A stretch of 32,158 bases of DNA from an uncultured Anaerococcus sp. (GCF_943908415.1 NZ_CALTSY010000023.1:1-32158); one strand, 5' to 3'. Positions 23,389-31,774 are shown, counted from the stretch's first letter. Notes: generated by a model not told the origin, from the letters alone. Numbers and translations are program-made.

Positions 23389-25852
23389 AGCTTATATAAG
23401 GCATCTTGCAAAAAGTATTTTAAATGCGAATAAAAGCAGGAGAAATATTCTATTATTAGCAATTGCATTAACTTCTATACTATTTACAAGTTTGTTTTCC
23501 GTAGCCTTAGGTTTAGGAAAGAGCATGGAAACACAAACAATGAAAACTATTGGTACAATCAGCCATGGCTCTTTTAAAGAACTTTCTGACAAAGATATAA
23601 ATATTTTATCCAAGGATAAAGACATAAAGGAATTTTCAATAAGAGAGAAAGTTGGTATTCTTGATGATGAGAAAATAAGTGCAGAACTATCTTATATGGA
23701 CAAAAATGGATATGAATGGTCGCTAATAGAAAAAGTTAAAGGGAAATTTCCAGAAAAAGAAAACGACGCATTTATAGATTTAGCAACTGCAAAAAAGCTA
23801 GGTTATAAAGGAGAAATTGGTGAAGAGATAGAAGTTCCTTTCAATATAGAAAAACCTTACACAGGAGAAATTATAGAAAAGAGAAGTGAGAAATTTATTA
23901 TATCGGGTACTTTCCAAAATCCTATTGACTCCAATGTTGGTGTAGGACAAATCTATTTATCAAAAGCTTATGTAGATAAATTATCCCTTCCAGAAAATAA
24001 TAAAGATTTGGAAGTAATGCTAAAGAATTCCTTTATGATAAGGTATAAGCTTTTAAAAATTGTAGAGAGAAATGGTTATAAGGTGGCAGAAAATCCAGGA
24101 AATTTATCAGATAAGGAAATAAGGATTGGTGTCAACTTTGCGTATCCTTTTTCTGGCGATAATAGTTTTGATTTTAAAACATTTCTACCTTACTTAGCTT
24201 TTTTGATTTTGGTAATGGTCGCAGGATACTTAATAATAAACAATATTTTTAAGATATCCGTAAATGAAGATATAAAACTTCTGGGACTTTTAAAAACAAT
24301 TGGAATGACGAAGCCACAAATCAAAAAACTTGTTCATCTAGAGTCTTTAGCAGCCTCACTTCCAGCAATAATAGTTGGAGATATAGTCGGAATTTCTATC
24401 GGAAAAATTATTTTAAATAAAATATTTGCAAATAATGAGATGTTAACAGATGTAAAATTATCTCTAACGGTAATAATCTTAATTATCTTATTTTCGACAG
24501 CCTTCACTTTGCTTACAGTATTTCTATCAGTTATGAGACCTGCTAGGTATGCGGCAAAAGTTTCTCCAATAGATGCCAGCAGATACAATGAGACCACGAT
24601 AAAAAAGAAATATAAAAGTGAAAATATTTCTCTAGGCAAGCTTGCTAGAAGACAAGTCTTTTCCAATAAATTTAGATTTATTTCAATTATTCTGTCTATG
24701 AGTCTATCCGCTGTTATTTTAAACAGTGTTTTAACTTATACTGGTAATATTGATCTAGAAAAGGGAATTTCTGATGTCATTGCAACAGACTATAATATAG
24801 CAAGCCCAAAGTATTTTAGGTATATGTACTCAGGAAGTGCGGACGGAATTAACAAAAAGTTTATTGATGAAATAGAAAGCTATAAAGGTTTTAAAGGTGG
24901 GGGAGCATTATACTATTATGGTTATGAATATGCTTATCCAGATATAAAAATAGAAGACAACAAAGTGGCTCCAATATTATTGGGAATAGAGGATTATCTA
25001 ATAAACAAACAAAAAATTACAGATGGAGAGTTTGATAAAGAGAAATGGCAAACAGGAAATTATGTTATTATAGGCGAAAAAATAAAAAATAATTCTGACT
25101 ATAAAATTGGCGATAAAATAAAGATAAATGTTAAAAACAAAGTAAAAGAAGTCCAAGTGATGGGAAAGTTTGAGTATAACTTTTCAAATGGTATTAGATA
25201 TTTCCCTGTAATTAAGGAAGATATAAACGACGAATCTAGTCCTACTTTAGGTTTGGAATATATTTATATGAATCCAAATGAGTATGACAAGCTCATAGGA
25301 GATAATAGTATAATGTCCTATGGATTTGATGTGGCTGATAGTAAAAAGGAAAATTTTGATAATTTATTAAAATCTTTTGAAAATGAGCCAGGCTTTTCCT
25401 ATGATTCAAGGGATCTTCAGATAAAATCTACAATGGAATTCAAAAACCTAATAGAATTTGCTGGTTACAGTTTATCTATAGTACTATTCTTAATATCTGT
25501 ACTTAACTTTATAAATGTTATTGCTACTGAAATATTGAGAAATATGGTTAACTTATCAATTCTTGAAGCAATTGGAATGACAAAGAAAAACATTAAAAAA
25601 TATTTAGTAAAAAAGAATCTGATATATTCAATTTCAAGCTTAGTGTTTTCTTTTATAGTAATGCTACTTGTAAATAAATTTATATTGATAGATTTTATGG
25701 AACAAACTCAGTGGACTTCTTATAAGTTTGTAATAATGCCACTTATCATTGTAAACTTTGTAAATATAATCATTGGGATAATATTTACAGGTAGGTTCTA
25801 TGAAAAGCATAGCCAAAATAGTCTTGTAGATAGAATTAGACATATAGAATAA
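23372..25852 (+). CDS. FtsX-family ABC transporter permease
   Basis: The 826-residue permease has an N-terminal TM (about 20-40), an extracytoplasmic domain and a first FtsX core of three TMs (about 265-385, with LLKTIGMTKPQIKKLVHLE and MRPARYAAKVSPIDA). A TM near 435, a second extracytoplasmic domain and three C-terminal TMs (about 690-810, with LEAIGMTKKNIKKYL) follow. The ATG at 23372 lies after GGTGGG and overlaps the ATPase gene; the in-frame start at 23351 is less likely. Architecture matches the permease at 12302-14803. It is the last gene of the two-component/transporter operon. Confidence 0.9.
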   Translation: MKVKNKAYIRHLAKSILNANKSRRNILLLAIALTSILFTSLFSVALGLGKSMETQTMKTIGTISHGSFKELSDKDINILSKDKDIKEFSIREKVGILDDEKISAELSYMDKNGYEWSLIEKVKGKFPEKENDAFIDLATAKKLGYKGEIGEEIEVPFNIEKPYTGEIIEKRSEKFIISGTFQNPIDSNVGVGQIYLSKAYVDKLSLPENNKDLEVMLKNSFMIRYKLLKIVERNGYKVAENPGNLSDKEIRIGVNFAYPFSGDNSFDFKTFLPYLAFLILVMVAGYLIINNIFKISVNEDIKLLGLLKTIGMTKPQIKKLVHLESLAASLPAIIVGDIVGISIGKIILNKIFANNEMLTDVKLSLTVIILIILFSTAFTLLTVFLSVMRPARYAAKVSPIDASRYNETTIKKKYKSENISLGKLARRQVFSNKFRFISIILSMSLSAVILNSVLTYTGNIDLEKGISDVIATDYNIASPKYFRYMYSGSADGINKKFIDEIESYKGFKGGGALYYYGYEYAYPDIKIEDNKVAPILLGIEDYLINKQKITDGEFDKEKWQTGNYVIIGEKIKNNSDYKIGDKIKINVKNKVKEVQVMGKFEYNFSNGIRYFPVIKEDINDESSPTLGLEYIYMNPNEYDKLIGDNSIMSYGFDVADSKKENFDNLLKSFENEPGFSYDSRDLQIKSTMEFKNLIEFAGYSLSIVLFLISVLNFINVIATEILRNMVNLSILEAIGMTKKNIKKYLVKKNLIYSISSLVFSFIVMLLVNKFILIDFMEQTQWTSYKFVIMPLIIVNFVNIIIGIIFTGRFYEKHSQNSLVDRIRHIE

Positions 25853-25859
25853 CATAGAA

Positions 25860-26170
25860 GACTTTATAAAAGAAAATTTAAGAAAGAAAATATTTCTGAT
25901 TGGCTCGCAACTTTTTGCTTTCCTAACTAATTCCAATAGATATATTTGAAAGCTATAATACTAAGATCAATTGTACTAATATCTTTGTTTATCTGTCCAA
26001 TTATTGAATTAGTAGGAATAATATTTGGGATAATAAACTAGTTATAGTATTAAATCTATTTTATTCGTCTTGCTCCCTATAGCAATATTTGGGAGTATAT
26101 AATAGCATTATTATAACTAGATCAATTATAGGATTTAAACAGCTCTTTTGTAGATCTATATTTACTTTGC
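25860..26170 (+). pseudogene. Decayed membrane-protein remnants
   Basis: No intact frame is present, but hydrophobic stretches appear in successive frames: KAIILRSIVLISLFICPIIE (from about 25948) and KSILFVLLPIAIFGSI (from about 26047), each ended by stops. They look like helices of a degraded transporter or permease. The family cannot be determined. Confidence 0.4.
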
Positions 26171-26224
26171 TTCAGAATAATATAATAAACTAATAGTTAA
26201 CTTAAGTAAACTTTAGTACTCATA

Positions 26225-26672
26225 TTATTAGTAGCTGTAGTCTACATAAAAGTAAGGTAAAACAATCGAGTAGCATCCAAAGCCTGCCATATAGCAATAG
26301 GCATAAATGAAAAAGGAAATTTGAAGTATTATTTAAATATGAAAATTAAAAGAAGCTTGAAAAAAGCTTAAATGCATTATATGAAGGATTTGAGGATACT
26401 TTTGTATATCTAGCTAATTACGTAATTAATAGTAGACTTAGATCAATAAATTGTTTAAAAAGATTAAACCAAGAAGTTAGAAAACGAGAAAAAGTAGTAA
26501 GAATATTTACTAATGAATATTCAGGACTTAGATTGATTTTTAGCCCGTTGGCTCGTGGGAGACCAATCCTCATTGATATCAATGAAGGCTGGACAACATC
26601 ATCTAAACTGTGTATAAAAATGTAATAGTAAATATTGTACTAGATTGATTTACGCAATATTATGGACTTGAC
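26225..26672 (+). mobile_element. IS256-family insertion sequence remnant
   Basis: The translation reads VVYIKVR-stop, NNRVASKACHIAIGIN, then after a deletion YEGFEDTFVYLANYV, RLRSINCLKRLNQEVRKREK, VVRIFTNEYSGLRLI and finally DINEGWTTSSKLCIKM-stop. This is the C-terminal half of an IS256-type (Mutator-like) transposase with a stop and an internal deletion. The probable right inverted repeat, TTTACGCAATATTATGGACTT, ends near 26672. A short segment, TAGCCCGTTGGCTCGTGG (26543-26560), replaces the usual residues before DINEGW and resembles the core of the MITE at 28568-28742. No left end was found. Confidence 0.8.
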
Positions 26673-26786
26673 TCATTATTAGATCTTAAACTGCCAGAAA
26701 AAGTTTAATGAGTAATTTAAAATTATTATTAAATATATATATCTTACTAATTTAATCCCTATATTAAATGATCTTTCATATAATAC

Positions 26787-26815
26787 TTGACACTAATAAC
26801 AATGTAGTATAAAAT
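26787..26815 (+). promoter_or_regulatory. Strong promoter of the Met-rich leader peptide unit
   Basis: TTGACA (26787-26792), a 17-bp spacer and TAAAAT (26810-26815) form one of the best sigma-A promoters in the window, 31 bp upstream of the 29-codon frame. The 115 bases between the IS256 end and this promoter are AT-rich with no gene seen. Confidence 0.8.
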
Positions 26816-26846
26816 GCATACAAACAAAAAACACAAGGAGGCTATT

Positions 26847-26936
26847 ATGTACTGCAATCATTCAAATAACAAAATGATGGGTATGATGCGCATGATGGAT
26901 TCATGGGCAGGCTTTCTTGTACCCAAAAATCGCTGA
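26847..26936 (+). CDS. Met-rich leader peptide (29 aa), candidate attenuator peptide
   Basis: A 29-codon frame follows AAGGAGG by six bases. The peptide begins MYCNHSNNK; codons 10-17 are MMGMMRMM, six Met in eight codons, and it ends GFLVPKNR. It sits between a strong promoter (26787-26815) and an intrinsic terminator (26957-26983), 209 bp upstream of the metY start. Met codons clustered before a terminator in front of a methionine gene are the hallmark of ribosome-mediated attenuation. A free methionine-metabolism peptide or unrelated micro-protein is possible but would leave the codon clustering unexplained. Confidence 0.65.
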   Translation: MYCNHSNNKMMGMMRMMDSWAGFLVPKNR

Positions 26937-26966
26937 TTGTAGATTTTGGATTAAGCGAGGAGCCTG
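26888..26966 (+). promoter_or_regulatory. Candidate mutually exclusive attenuator structures
   Basis: A first hairpin pairs GCGCATGA (26888-26895, containing the last Met codons) with TCATGGGC (26901-26908). CAGGCT (26908-26913) can instead pair with AGCCTG (26961-26966), the left arm of the terminator, extended by two G-U pairs. A ribosome stalled on the Met codons would open hairpin one and free CAGGCT to block the terminator. A ribosome at the stop codon (26934-26936) should cover or disturb this pairing and let the terminator form. The pairings are seen by eye and no energies were computed. Confidence 0.5.
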
Positions 26967-26983
26967 AAGGCTCCTCTTTTTTT
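26957..26983 (+). terminator. Intrinsic terminator / attenuator before metY
   Basis: A 9-bp perfect GC-rich stem (GAGGAGCCT / AGGCTCCTC) with a 2-nt nominal loop is followed by seven T residues. It lies 20 bp after the leader-peptide stop and about 160 bp before metY. Confidence 0.92.
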
Positions 26984-27020
26984 ATGGATTGGAGCTTGCT
27001 ATGAAATATGAGATAAAACT

Positions 27021-27066
27021 AAGGAGCTTTCGATCCAGCCTTTGGGATGAACGAATGTATCTCCTT
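27021..27066 (+). repeat. Second hairpin in the metY leader
   Basis: AAGGAG (27021-27026) can pair with CTCCTT (27061-27066), enclosing an ATCC/GGAT inner stem. It is followed by ATTGTTTAAT rather than a T run. It may be a leader structure; its function is not evident. Confidence 0.3.
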
Positions 27067-27144
27067 ATTGTTTAATAAAAATTAGAAAAAAGATTAACAG
27101 TTGCTTATTATTAGATATTTAAAGATAAATTAAGGAGAAATATA

Positions 27145-28427
27145 ATGACCAAAGAAAGAAACCGTGCCAAATTTGAAACCCTAGCCCTTCATGTAGGACA
27201 GGAAGAGGCAGACCCTAGCACAGGAGCCCGTGCTGTTCCTATATATCAGACGACCTCATATGTATTTAAAGATACTGACCAAGCCCAAGGACGCTTTGCC
27301 CTTAGCGATGAGGGAAATATATATGGAACCCAACTGAGGAAGTACTTGAAAAGCGTCTGGCAGCCCTAGAAGGGGGTAGCTCAGCTTTGGCGGTTGCTAG
27401 TGGCGCGGCTGCTACATCCTATGTCTTCCAAGCCTTAGCTCAAAAGGGCGACCACATTGTATCAGCAGAAACTATTTATGGAGGGACCTACAATTACTTG
27501 CGCCATACTTTCCCCAATTATGGAGTGGAAACTAGCTTTGTAGATCCATCTAGGGTAGATAATTTCAAGGCAGCTATTAAAGAAAATACCAAGCTCATAT
27601 TTATAGAAACATTGGGCAATCCTAATAGTAATATAATAGATATTGAGAAAGTTGCCGAGCTTGCCCATGAGCATGACATACCTCTAGTTATAGATAGTAC
27701 ATTTGCTACTCCTTACTTGCTTCGCCCTATAGAATATGGAGCTGATATTGTGATTCACTCTGCTACTAAATTTATAGGAGGTCATGGAACAACCTTAGGT
27801 GGAATCATCGTGGAAAATGGAACTTTTGATTATGCATCTTCCAATAAATTTAAAAACCTATCTGCATCTAATGATTCCTACCATGGAGTCTCCTTTACCG
27901 AAGCAGCTCCACAAGGGCCTTTGACTACCTATATTCGTGCGATATTACTTAGAGATACTGGAGCGTGCATATCTCCATTTAACGCATTCTTACTTTTACA
28001 AGGTGTAGAAACCCTATCTCTAAGGGTTGAACGCCATGTTGAAAACACATTAAAAGTAGTTGAATATTTGAATAATCATGAAAAAGTAGCCAAAGTAAAT
28101 CACCCATCATTAGAAGGGCATCCTGACCATGATCTTTACAAAAAATATTTCCCAGAAGGGGCAGGAATCATTTTCACCTTTGATATAAAGGGTGGGGAAA
28201 AAGAGGCGCGTGCCTTTATAGATAGCTTAAAGATATTTTCAAACTTGGCCAATGTAGCTGATGTGAAAAGTCTAGTAATCCACCCAGCTACAACAACCCA
28301 TTCCCAATTAAATGAGAAAGAGCTAGAAAGTCAGGGCATAGGCAAGGCAACTGTACGTTTATCTATAGGAACTGAGCATATTGATGATATTATAGAAGAT
28401 ATAGACCAAGCTTTGTCTAATATCTAA
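27145..28427 (+). pseudogene. metY: O-acetylhomoserine aminocarboxypropyltransferase (MetY), frameshifted
   Basis: The frame from ATG 27145, after AAGGAGA, reads RAKFETLALHVGQ and stays MetY-like to NIYG near 27327. The match resumes in another frame at NPTEEVLEKRLAALEGG and continues to 28427, with the PLP-lysine region HSATKFIGGHGTTLGG and the MetY-typical end (VIHPATTTHSQL, VRLSIGTEHIDDI). Only two bases separate Tyr (27322-27324) and Asn (27327-27329), where homologues have four residues (YxRxxNPT). About 10 bp are missing, including the Arg that binds the PLP phosphate of the neighbouring subunit. Intact, the enzyme would be about 430 residues and make homocysteine from O-acetylhomoserine and sulfide. 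Confidence 0.9.
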
Positions 28428-28567
28428 TTATTAGAAAGTGCTAAGGTATTTGAAATAATTGTAGGGTTAAGTATGTATATATAGGACAAGTATTATACAG
28501 AATTAGTATATTAAGATGAATGCTTATGATTCAGCAAAGTTTATTTAGTGTATTAGGTTTATTACAA

Positions 28568-28742
28568 GGGGCTGTTGCAAATCAATAGATATCTATCGTT
28601 CCATCATTGGGGTGCTCTCTAAGAAAGTTTGAGATTTAGCCCGCCGGCTCATGGAGGCATCTAGCCCGTCGGCACACTGAGACACTTTATTAGAGGGTGA
28701 CCCAATGATTTTGGAACGATTTATCTATTTTGCAACAGCCCC
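28568..28742. mobile_element. 175-bp MITE with ~50-bp terminal inverted repeats
   Basis: The element starts GGGGCTGTTGCAAA and ends TTTGCAACAGCCCC. Similarity between the ends extends about 50 bp inward (including CGTTCCA and an ATCATTGGG...CTCT block). The core holds two TAGCCCG(C/T)CGGC motifs. It has no coding capacity, so it must move with a transposase encoded elsewhere. Another copy ends at base 59 of the window, and a degenerate relative is at 15035-15176. No obvious target-site duplication was seen. The remaining DNA between metY and this element (28428-28567), and 28743-29062 after it, is AT-rich with no gene seen. Confidence 0.85.
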
Positions 28743-28999
28743 TTTCTTATGATAAAAATAAAAATGTAAAATAATATTAATGGAATACTTTTTGAATCTA
28801 TGTGTAAAAAGAAAAAGCTATCTATAAAGAGAAGATAAATATTTAAATAATAAATCTTAATAAAAGAAATGATGATATAGTATTGATATAGAGTCAAGTA
28901 TAAAAATAGAACAAGAAAGTTTTGTTAAATATACTTATAAAGCAATAATTTATTGGAAATATATAGTGCATAATTTTAATTTTCAAATCTTAATATAAA

Positions 29000-29037
29000 T
29001 GTTAACAACAACTTAAGACCAGCCATTATATTATAAA
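29000..29037 (+). promoter_or_regulatory. Weak promoter region of the FNR-type regulator
   Basis: TATTAT/TATAAA (29029-29037) is a plausible -10. TGTTAACAACA (29000-29010), a small palindromic motif, lies about 41 bp ahead of the predicted transcription start, a possible autoregulatory site. It does not match the site before the ric gene well. Confidence 0.3.
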
Positions 29038-29062
29038 TACAACAATAACATAGGAGGATTTT

Positions 29063-29749
29063 ATGGAAACCTGTAAAGTGTGTCAATCTAAAGATAAATG
29101 TTTATCAAAGGTTAATCTTTTTAAAAAATTAGGAGTAGATGAATCAAAAAGTATTTATCTTTCTGCCAACCACTATGAATATGAGAAAGGGGTAAATATT
29201 TTTAATATTGGAGATCTTATAGATAAAATAATAATTGTTAGATATGGAAAAATTAAAGCTTCTACCTATGATGAATATGGAAGAGAAAATATAAGAAAAA
29301 TCTATTTTGAGGGAGATATTATAGGTGAAGATTCAATATTTTTAGACAAGTCTTTTGATTTTAATGGGGTAGCCATAGAAAAAACAGGGATTTGTAAAAT
29401 TGATAAGATCACTCTTAGAAATATTTTAGTTAGAGACCATGACTTCTCCTTAAATATGATAAAATCATTAAGCGAAAAGGTTTATGAAACTGAAAAATTG
29501 TTGGAAATTCTATCAATAAAAGATTCCTATACTAGATTAGCGGCATTTTTAGCATATAGGTCTAAAATAACTAAAAATGAGATAATCAGCCTTAATCAGG
29601 AAAATATAGCTTTATCAATAAACATGTCTAGGGAAACTGTTTCTAGAAAGTTGTCCCAATTGGAAAAAGATGGCTATATTGAAAATCAAGCTTATAAAAA
29701 AATAAGGATAATTAATCTTTCTGGAATAATTAATCTAACAAATATCTAA
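29063..29749 (+). CDS. FNR-type [4Fe-4S] transcriptional regulator (Crp/Fnr family)
   Basis: The 228-residue protein has a cyclic-nucleotide-binding-like domain (about 20-135) and a C-terminal Crp-type helix-turn-helix (NQENIALSINMSRETVSRKL). Cysteines at positions 4, 7 and 13 (C-x2-C-x5-C) plus Cys111 reproduce the spacing of the four cluster ligands of E. coli FNR (20, 23, 29, 122). An oxygen- or NO-sensitive [4Fe-4S] cluster is therefore likely. The recognition helix reads RETVSR, combining CRP-like Arg-Glu with FNR-like Ser-Arg. AGGAGG precedes the ATG. It lies 76 bp upstream of ric and the flavodiiron gene, the obvious targets. Confidence 0.88.
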   Translation: METCKVCQSKDKCLSKVNLFKKLGVDESKSIYLSANHYEYEKGVNIFNIGDLIDKIIIVRYGKIKASTYDEYGRENIRKIYFEGDIIGEDSIFLDKSFDFNGVAIEKTGICKIDKITLRNILVRDHDFSLNMIKSLSEKVYETEKLLEILSIKDSYTRLAAFLAYRSKITKNEIISLNQENIALSINMSRETVSRKLSQLEKDGYIENQAYKKIRIINLSGIINLTNI

Positions 29750-29751
29750 AA

Positions 29752-29795
29752 GTGTGATATAGAACACGGAAAAATATTCCTCCTTAGTTTAAAAT
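29752..29795 (+). promoter_or_regulatory. Candidate Crp/Fnr operator and promoter of ric-fprA
   Basis: GTGTGATATAGAACAC (29752-29767) is a palindrome-like site matching at 6 of 8 symmetric pairs and contains TGTGA. A TAAAAT -10 lies at 29790-29795 with no good -35. With transcription start about 7 bp after the -10, the site centre falls near -42, the class II activator position. Confidence 0.6.
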
Positions 29796-29825
29796 GAAAT
29801 TAGTAAGAGTATAGGAGGTAAAAAA

Positions 29826-30542
29826 ATGATAGGTATAGGAACTAAGATAGAAGAAGTAGTAAAGATGGATAACAATATTATAAATTTTTTTAATAAAGAA
29901 AAAATTGATTTTTGTTGTAATGGCTATAAGAACATTTCAGATGTCGCTGATGAAAAAAATATAGATCCAAATGAACTACTTGAAAAAATAAAAAGGAATA
30001 TAGATTTTAATAATTCTACAGAAGAAACAGTAGTAGATTTAGAAGATTTTAAAAATCTTAGCTTAGAAGATATGATAGACTCTTTAATTATAGACCATCA
30101 CAATAAAGAAAGAGATCTATTATTTGAAATAGACCCTCTATTAAATAAAATTCTCTCTGTTCACTATAGTAATCATGGACAAGATTTAATGAAGCTTCAC
30201 TATATATTTAGTGATTTAAAGAAGGAATTAGAAGAGCATTTTATTAAAGAAGAAAAACAGACTTTTCCGTTAATGCTTGAAAATAAAAATCCAAGCATAG
30301 AAATTATAAAAAAGATTGAAGACTTGGAATCTGACCACGAAAAAGCAGGAAATTTAATCAAGGAAATGATTGATTTGACAGATTGGTTTACAGTTCCAGA
30401 AGATGGATGTACCACCTATAGGTTAACCTTTGACTTGCTAGATAAGCTAGTAAAAGATGTATTCGTTCATATATTTAAAGAAAATTCTATAATGTTTGAA
30501 AATTATACAGAAAGTGAGAAAAATAATGAAAAAGCAAATTAA
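29826..30542 (+). CDS. ric: Iron-sulfur cluster repair di-iron protein RIC/ScdA
   Basis: RIC proteins repair Fe-S clusters damaged by NO or oxidants. The 238-residue protein has the N-terminal ScdA_N/DUF542 domain with the Cys30-Cys31 pair (IDFCCNGY) and a hemerythrin-like di-iron domain from about residue 84. Its His/Glu ligands appear in DHHNKE (91/92), YSNHGQD (117), EEHFIKEE (138, 142), SDHEKAG (171) and HIFKENSIMF (215, 219). A near-perfect AGGAGGT precedes the ATG. The next gene starts inside its last codons, so the two are coupled. A Crp/Fnr-type site lies upstream. Confidence 0.94.
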   Translation: MIGIGTKIEEVVKMDNNIINFFNKEKIDFCCNGYKNISDVADEKNIDPNELLEKIKRNIDFNNSTEETVVDLEDFKNLSLEDMIDSLIIDHHNKERDLLFEIDPLLNKILSVHYSNHGQDLMKLHYIFSDLKKELEEHFIKEEKQTFPLMLENKNPSIEIIKKIEDLESDHEKAGNLIKEMIDLTDWFTVPEDGCTTYRLTFDLLDKLVKDVFVHIFKENSIMFENYTESEKNNEKAN

Positions 30543-31743
30543 GAATAATGTTTATTGGGTTGGAAAAATGGACTGGGAACTTCAAGAGTTTCATGGGACA
30601 GAATACTCTATACATCATGGTTCTAGTCAAAACTCTTACTTAATCAAGGAAGATAAGACAGTACTAATTGATACTGTGCGGACTCCTCATAAGGAAGAGT
30701 TTGTAAAGAATTTAAAAAGTGAAATTGACTTAAATGAAATTGACTATATAGTTATAAACCATGGAGAACCTGATCATTCAGGATCCTTAGTAGAGATCAT
30801 GGAGGAAATTCCCCATACTCCAATTTTCTGTACTGCAAATGGTAAAAAGTCTCTTATTGGTCAATACCATCATCCAGAATGGGATTATAGAGTTGTAAAA
30901 ACTGGAGATTCTGTAGATATAGGAAATGACAAAAAATTGATATTTATAGAAATGACCATGCTTCATTGGCCTGATTCTATGGCAACTTATATGACAGGAG
31001 ATAATATTTTATTTTCTAACGACGCCTTTGGTCAACATTATGCTTTAAGCGAACTTTTTAACGACAAGGCAGATCAAACTATTCTTTGGAATGAAGCTAT
31101 GAAATATTATGCAAATATTTTAAATCCATTCTCTGCTTTCGCTAAAAAGAAAATTGAGGAAATTGTGGACATGCATTTACCTATAGATATTATAGCTACC
31201 AGTCATGGTAGTATTTGGAGGGAAAATGCTCTAGAAATAGTAAACAAATATTCAGAGTGGTCAGATGCTTACAAAGAAGATCAAGTTACAATAGTTTATG
31301 ATTCTATGTGGGGAGCAACTAAGAAAATAGCTTATAAAATTGCAGATGATATAAGAGAACTTTCTCCATCAACTAGGACTAAGATCTTGTCTGTAGCAGA
31401 AATGGACAGGAATGACATAATGACAGAAGTATTTAAGTCTAAGGCTATAGCTGTTGGTTCTCCAACAGTAGGCAGGTCTACAATTACTACAGTTTCAGGA
31501 TGGTTACATTTCCTTCAGGAACTTAAATTTAAAGATAAGGTAGCTGGAGTATTTGGATCCTATGGCTGGTCTGGAGAAGGAAACAAAGTTTTAAGGAAAG
31601 AACTTGAAAAGGCAGGCTTTGAACTTATAGATGAAGAACTAAAGGCTTCTTGGATGCCAGATGATGAATTTTTAAATGGAACTGTTGACTTTTCTAAAGC
31701 TCTACTTGATGCATCAACTTTTGAAAACAAAAATGCAAAATAA
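30526..31743 (+). CDS. fprA: Flavodiiron protein (NO/O2 reductase, FprA type)
   Basis: This 405-residue protein has an N-terminal beta-lactamase-like di-iron domain and a C-terminal flavodoxin domain (TIVYDSMWGATKKIA from about residue 253). All di-iron ligands are present: His79, Glu81 and Asp83 in HGEPDHSGS, His147 in MLHWPD, Asp166 in SNDAFGQ, and His227 in SHGSIW. It reduces NO to N2O and/or O2 to water using electrons from rubredoxin or a similar donor. No C-terminal rubredoxin domain is fused, so it is the simple class A form. The ATG at 30526 overlaps ric by 17 bases; the earlier in-frame start at 30496 lacks support. Confidence 0.95.
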   Translation: MKKQIKNNVYWVGKMDWELQEFHGTEYSIHHGSSQNSYLIKEDKTVLIDTVRTPHKEEFVKNLKSEIDLNEIDYIVINHGEPDHSGSLVEIMEEIPHTPIFCTANGKKSLIGQYHHPEWDYRVVKTGDSVDIGNDKKLIFIEMTMLHWPDSMATYMTGDNILFSNDAFGQHYALSELFNDKADQTILWNEAMKYYANILNPFSAFAKKKIEEIVDMHLPIDIIATSHGSIWRENALEIVNKYSEWSDAYKEDQVTIVYDSMWGATKKIAYKIADDIRELSPSTRTKILSVAEMDRNDIMTEVFKSKAIAVGSPTVGRSTITTVSGWLHFLQELKFKDKVAGVFGSYGWSGEGNKVLRKELEKAGFELIDEELKASWMPDDEFLNGTVDFSKALLDASTFENKNAK

Positions 31744-31774
31744 GATGAAATATTTATAAAGCTAGTATATCAAG

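Noticed and set aside
25664..25936. Minus-strand ORF across the end of the second permease
   Set aside because: It overlaps the conserved C-terminal FtsX helices on the plus strand and has no motif.
28640..28680. Repeated TAGCCCG motifs considered as a CRISPR-like array
   Set aside because: There are only two motifs inside a MITE, with no regular spacers and no cas genes.
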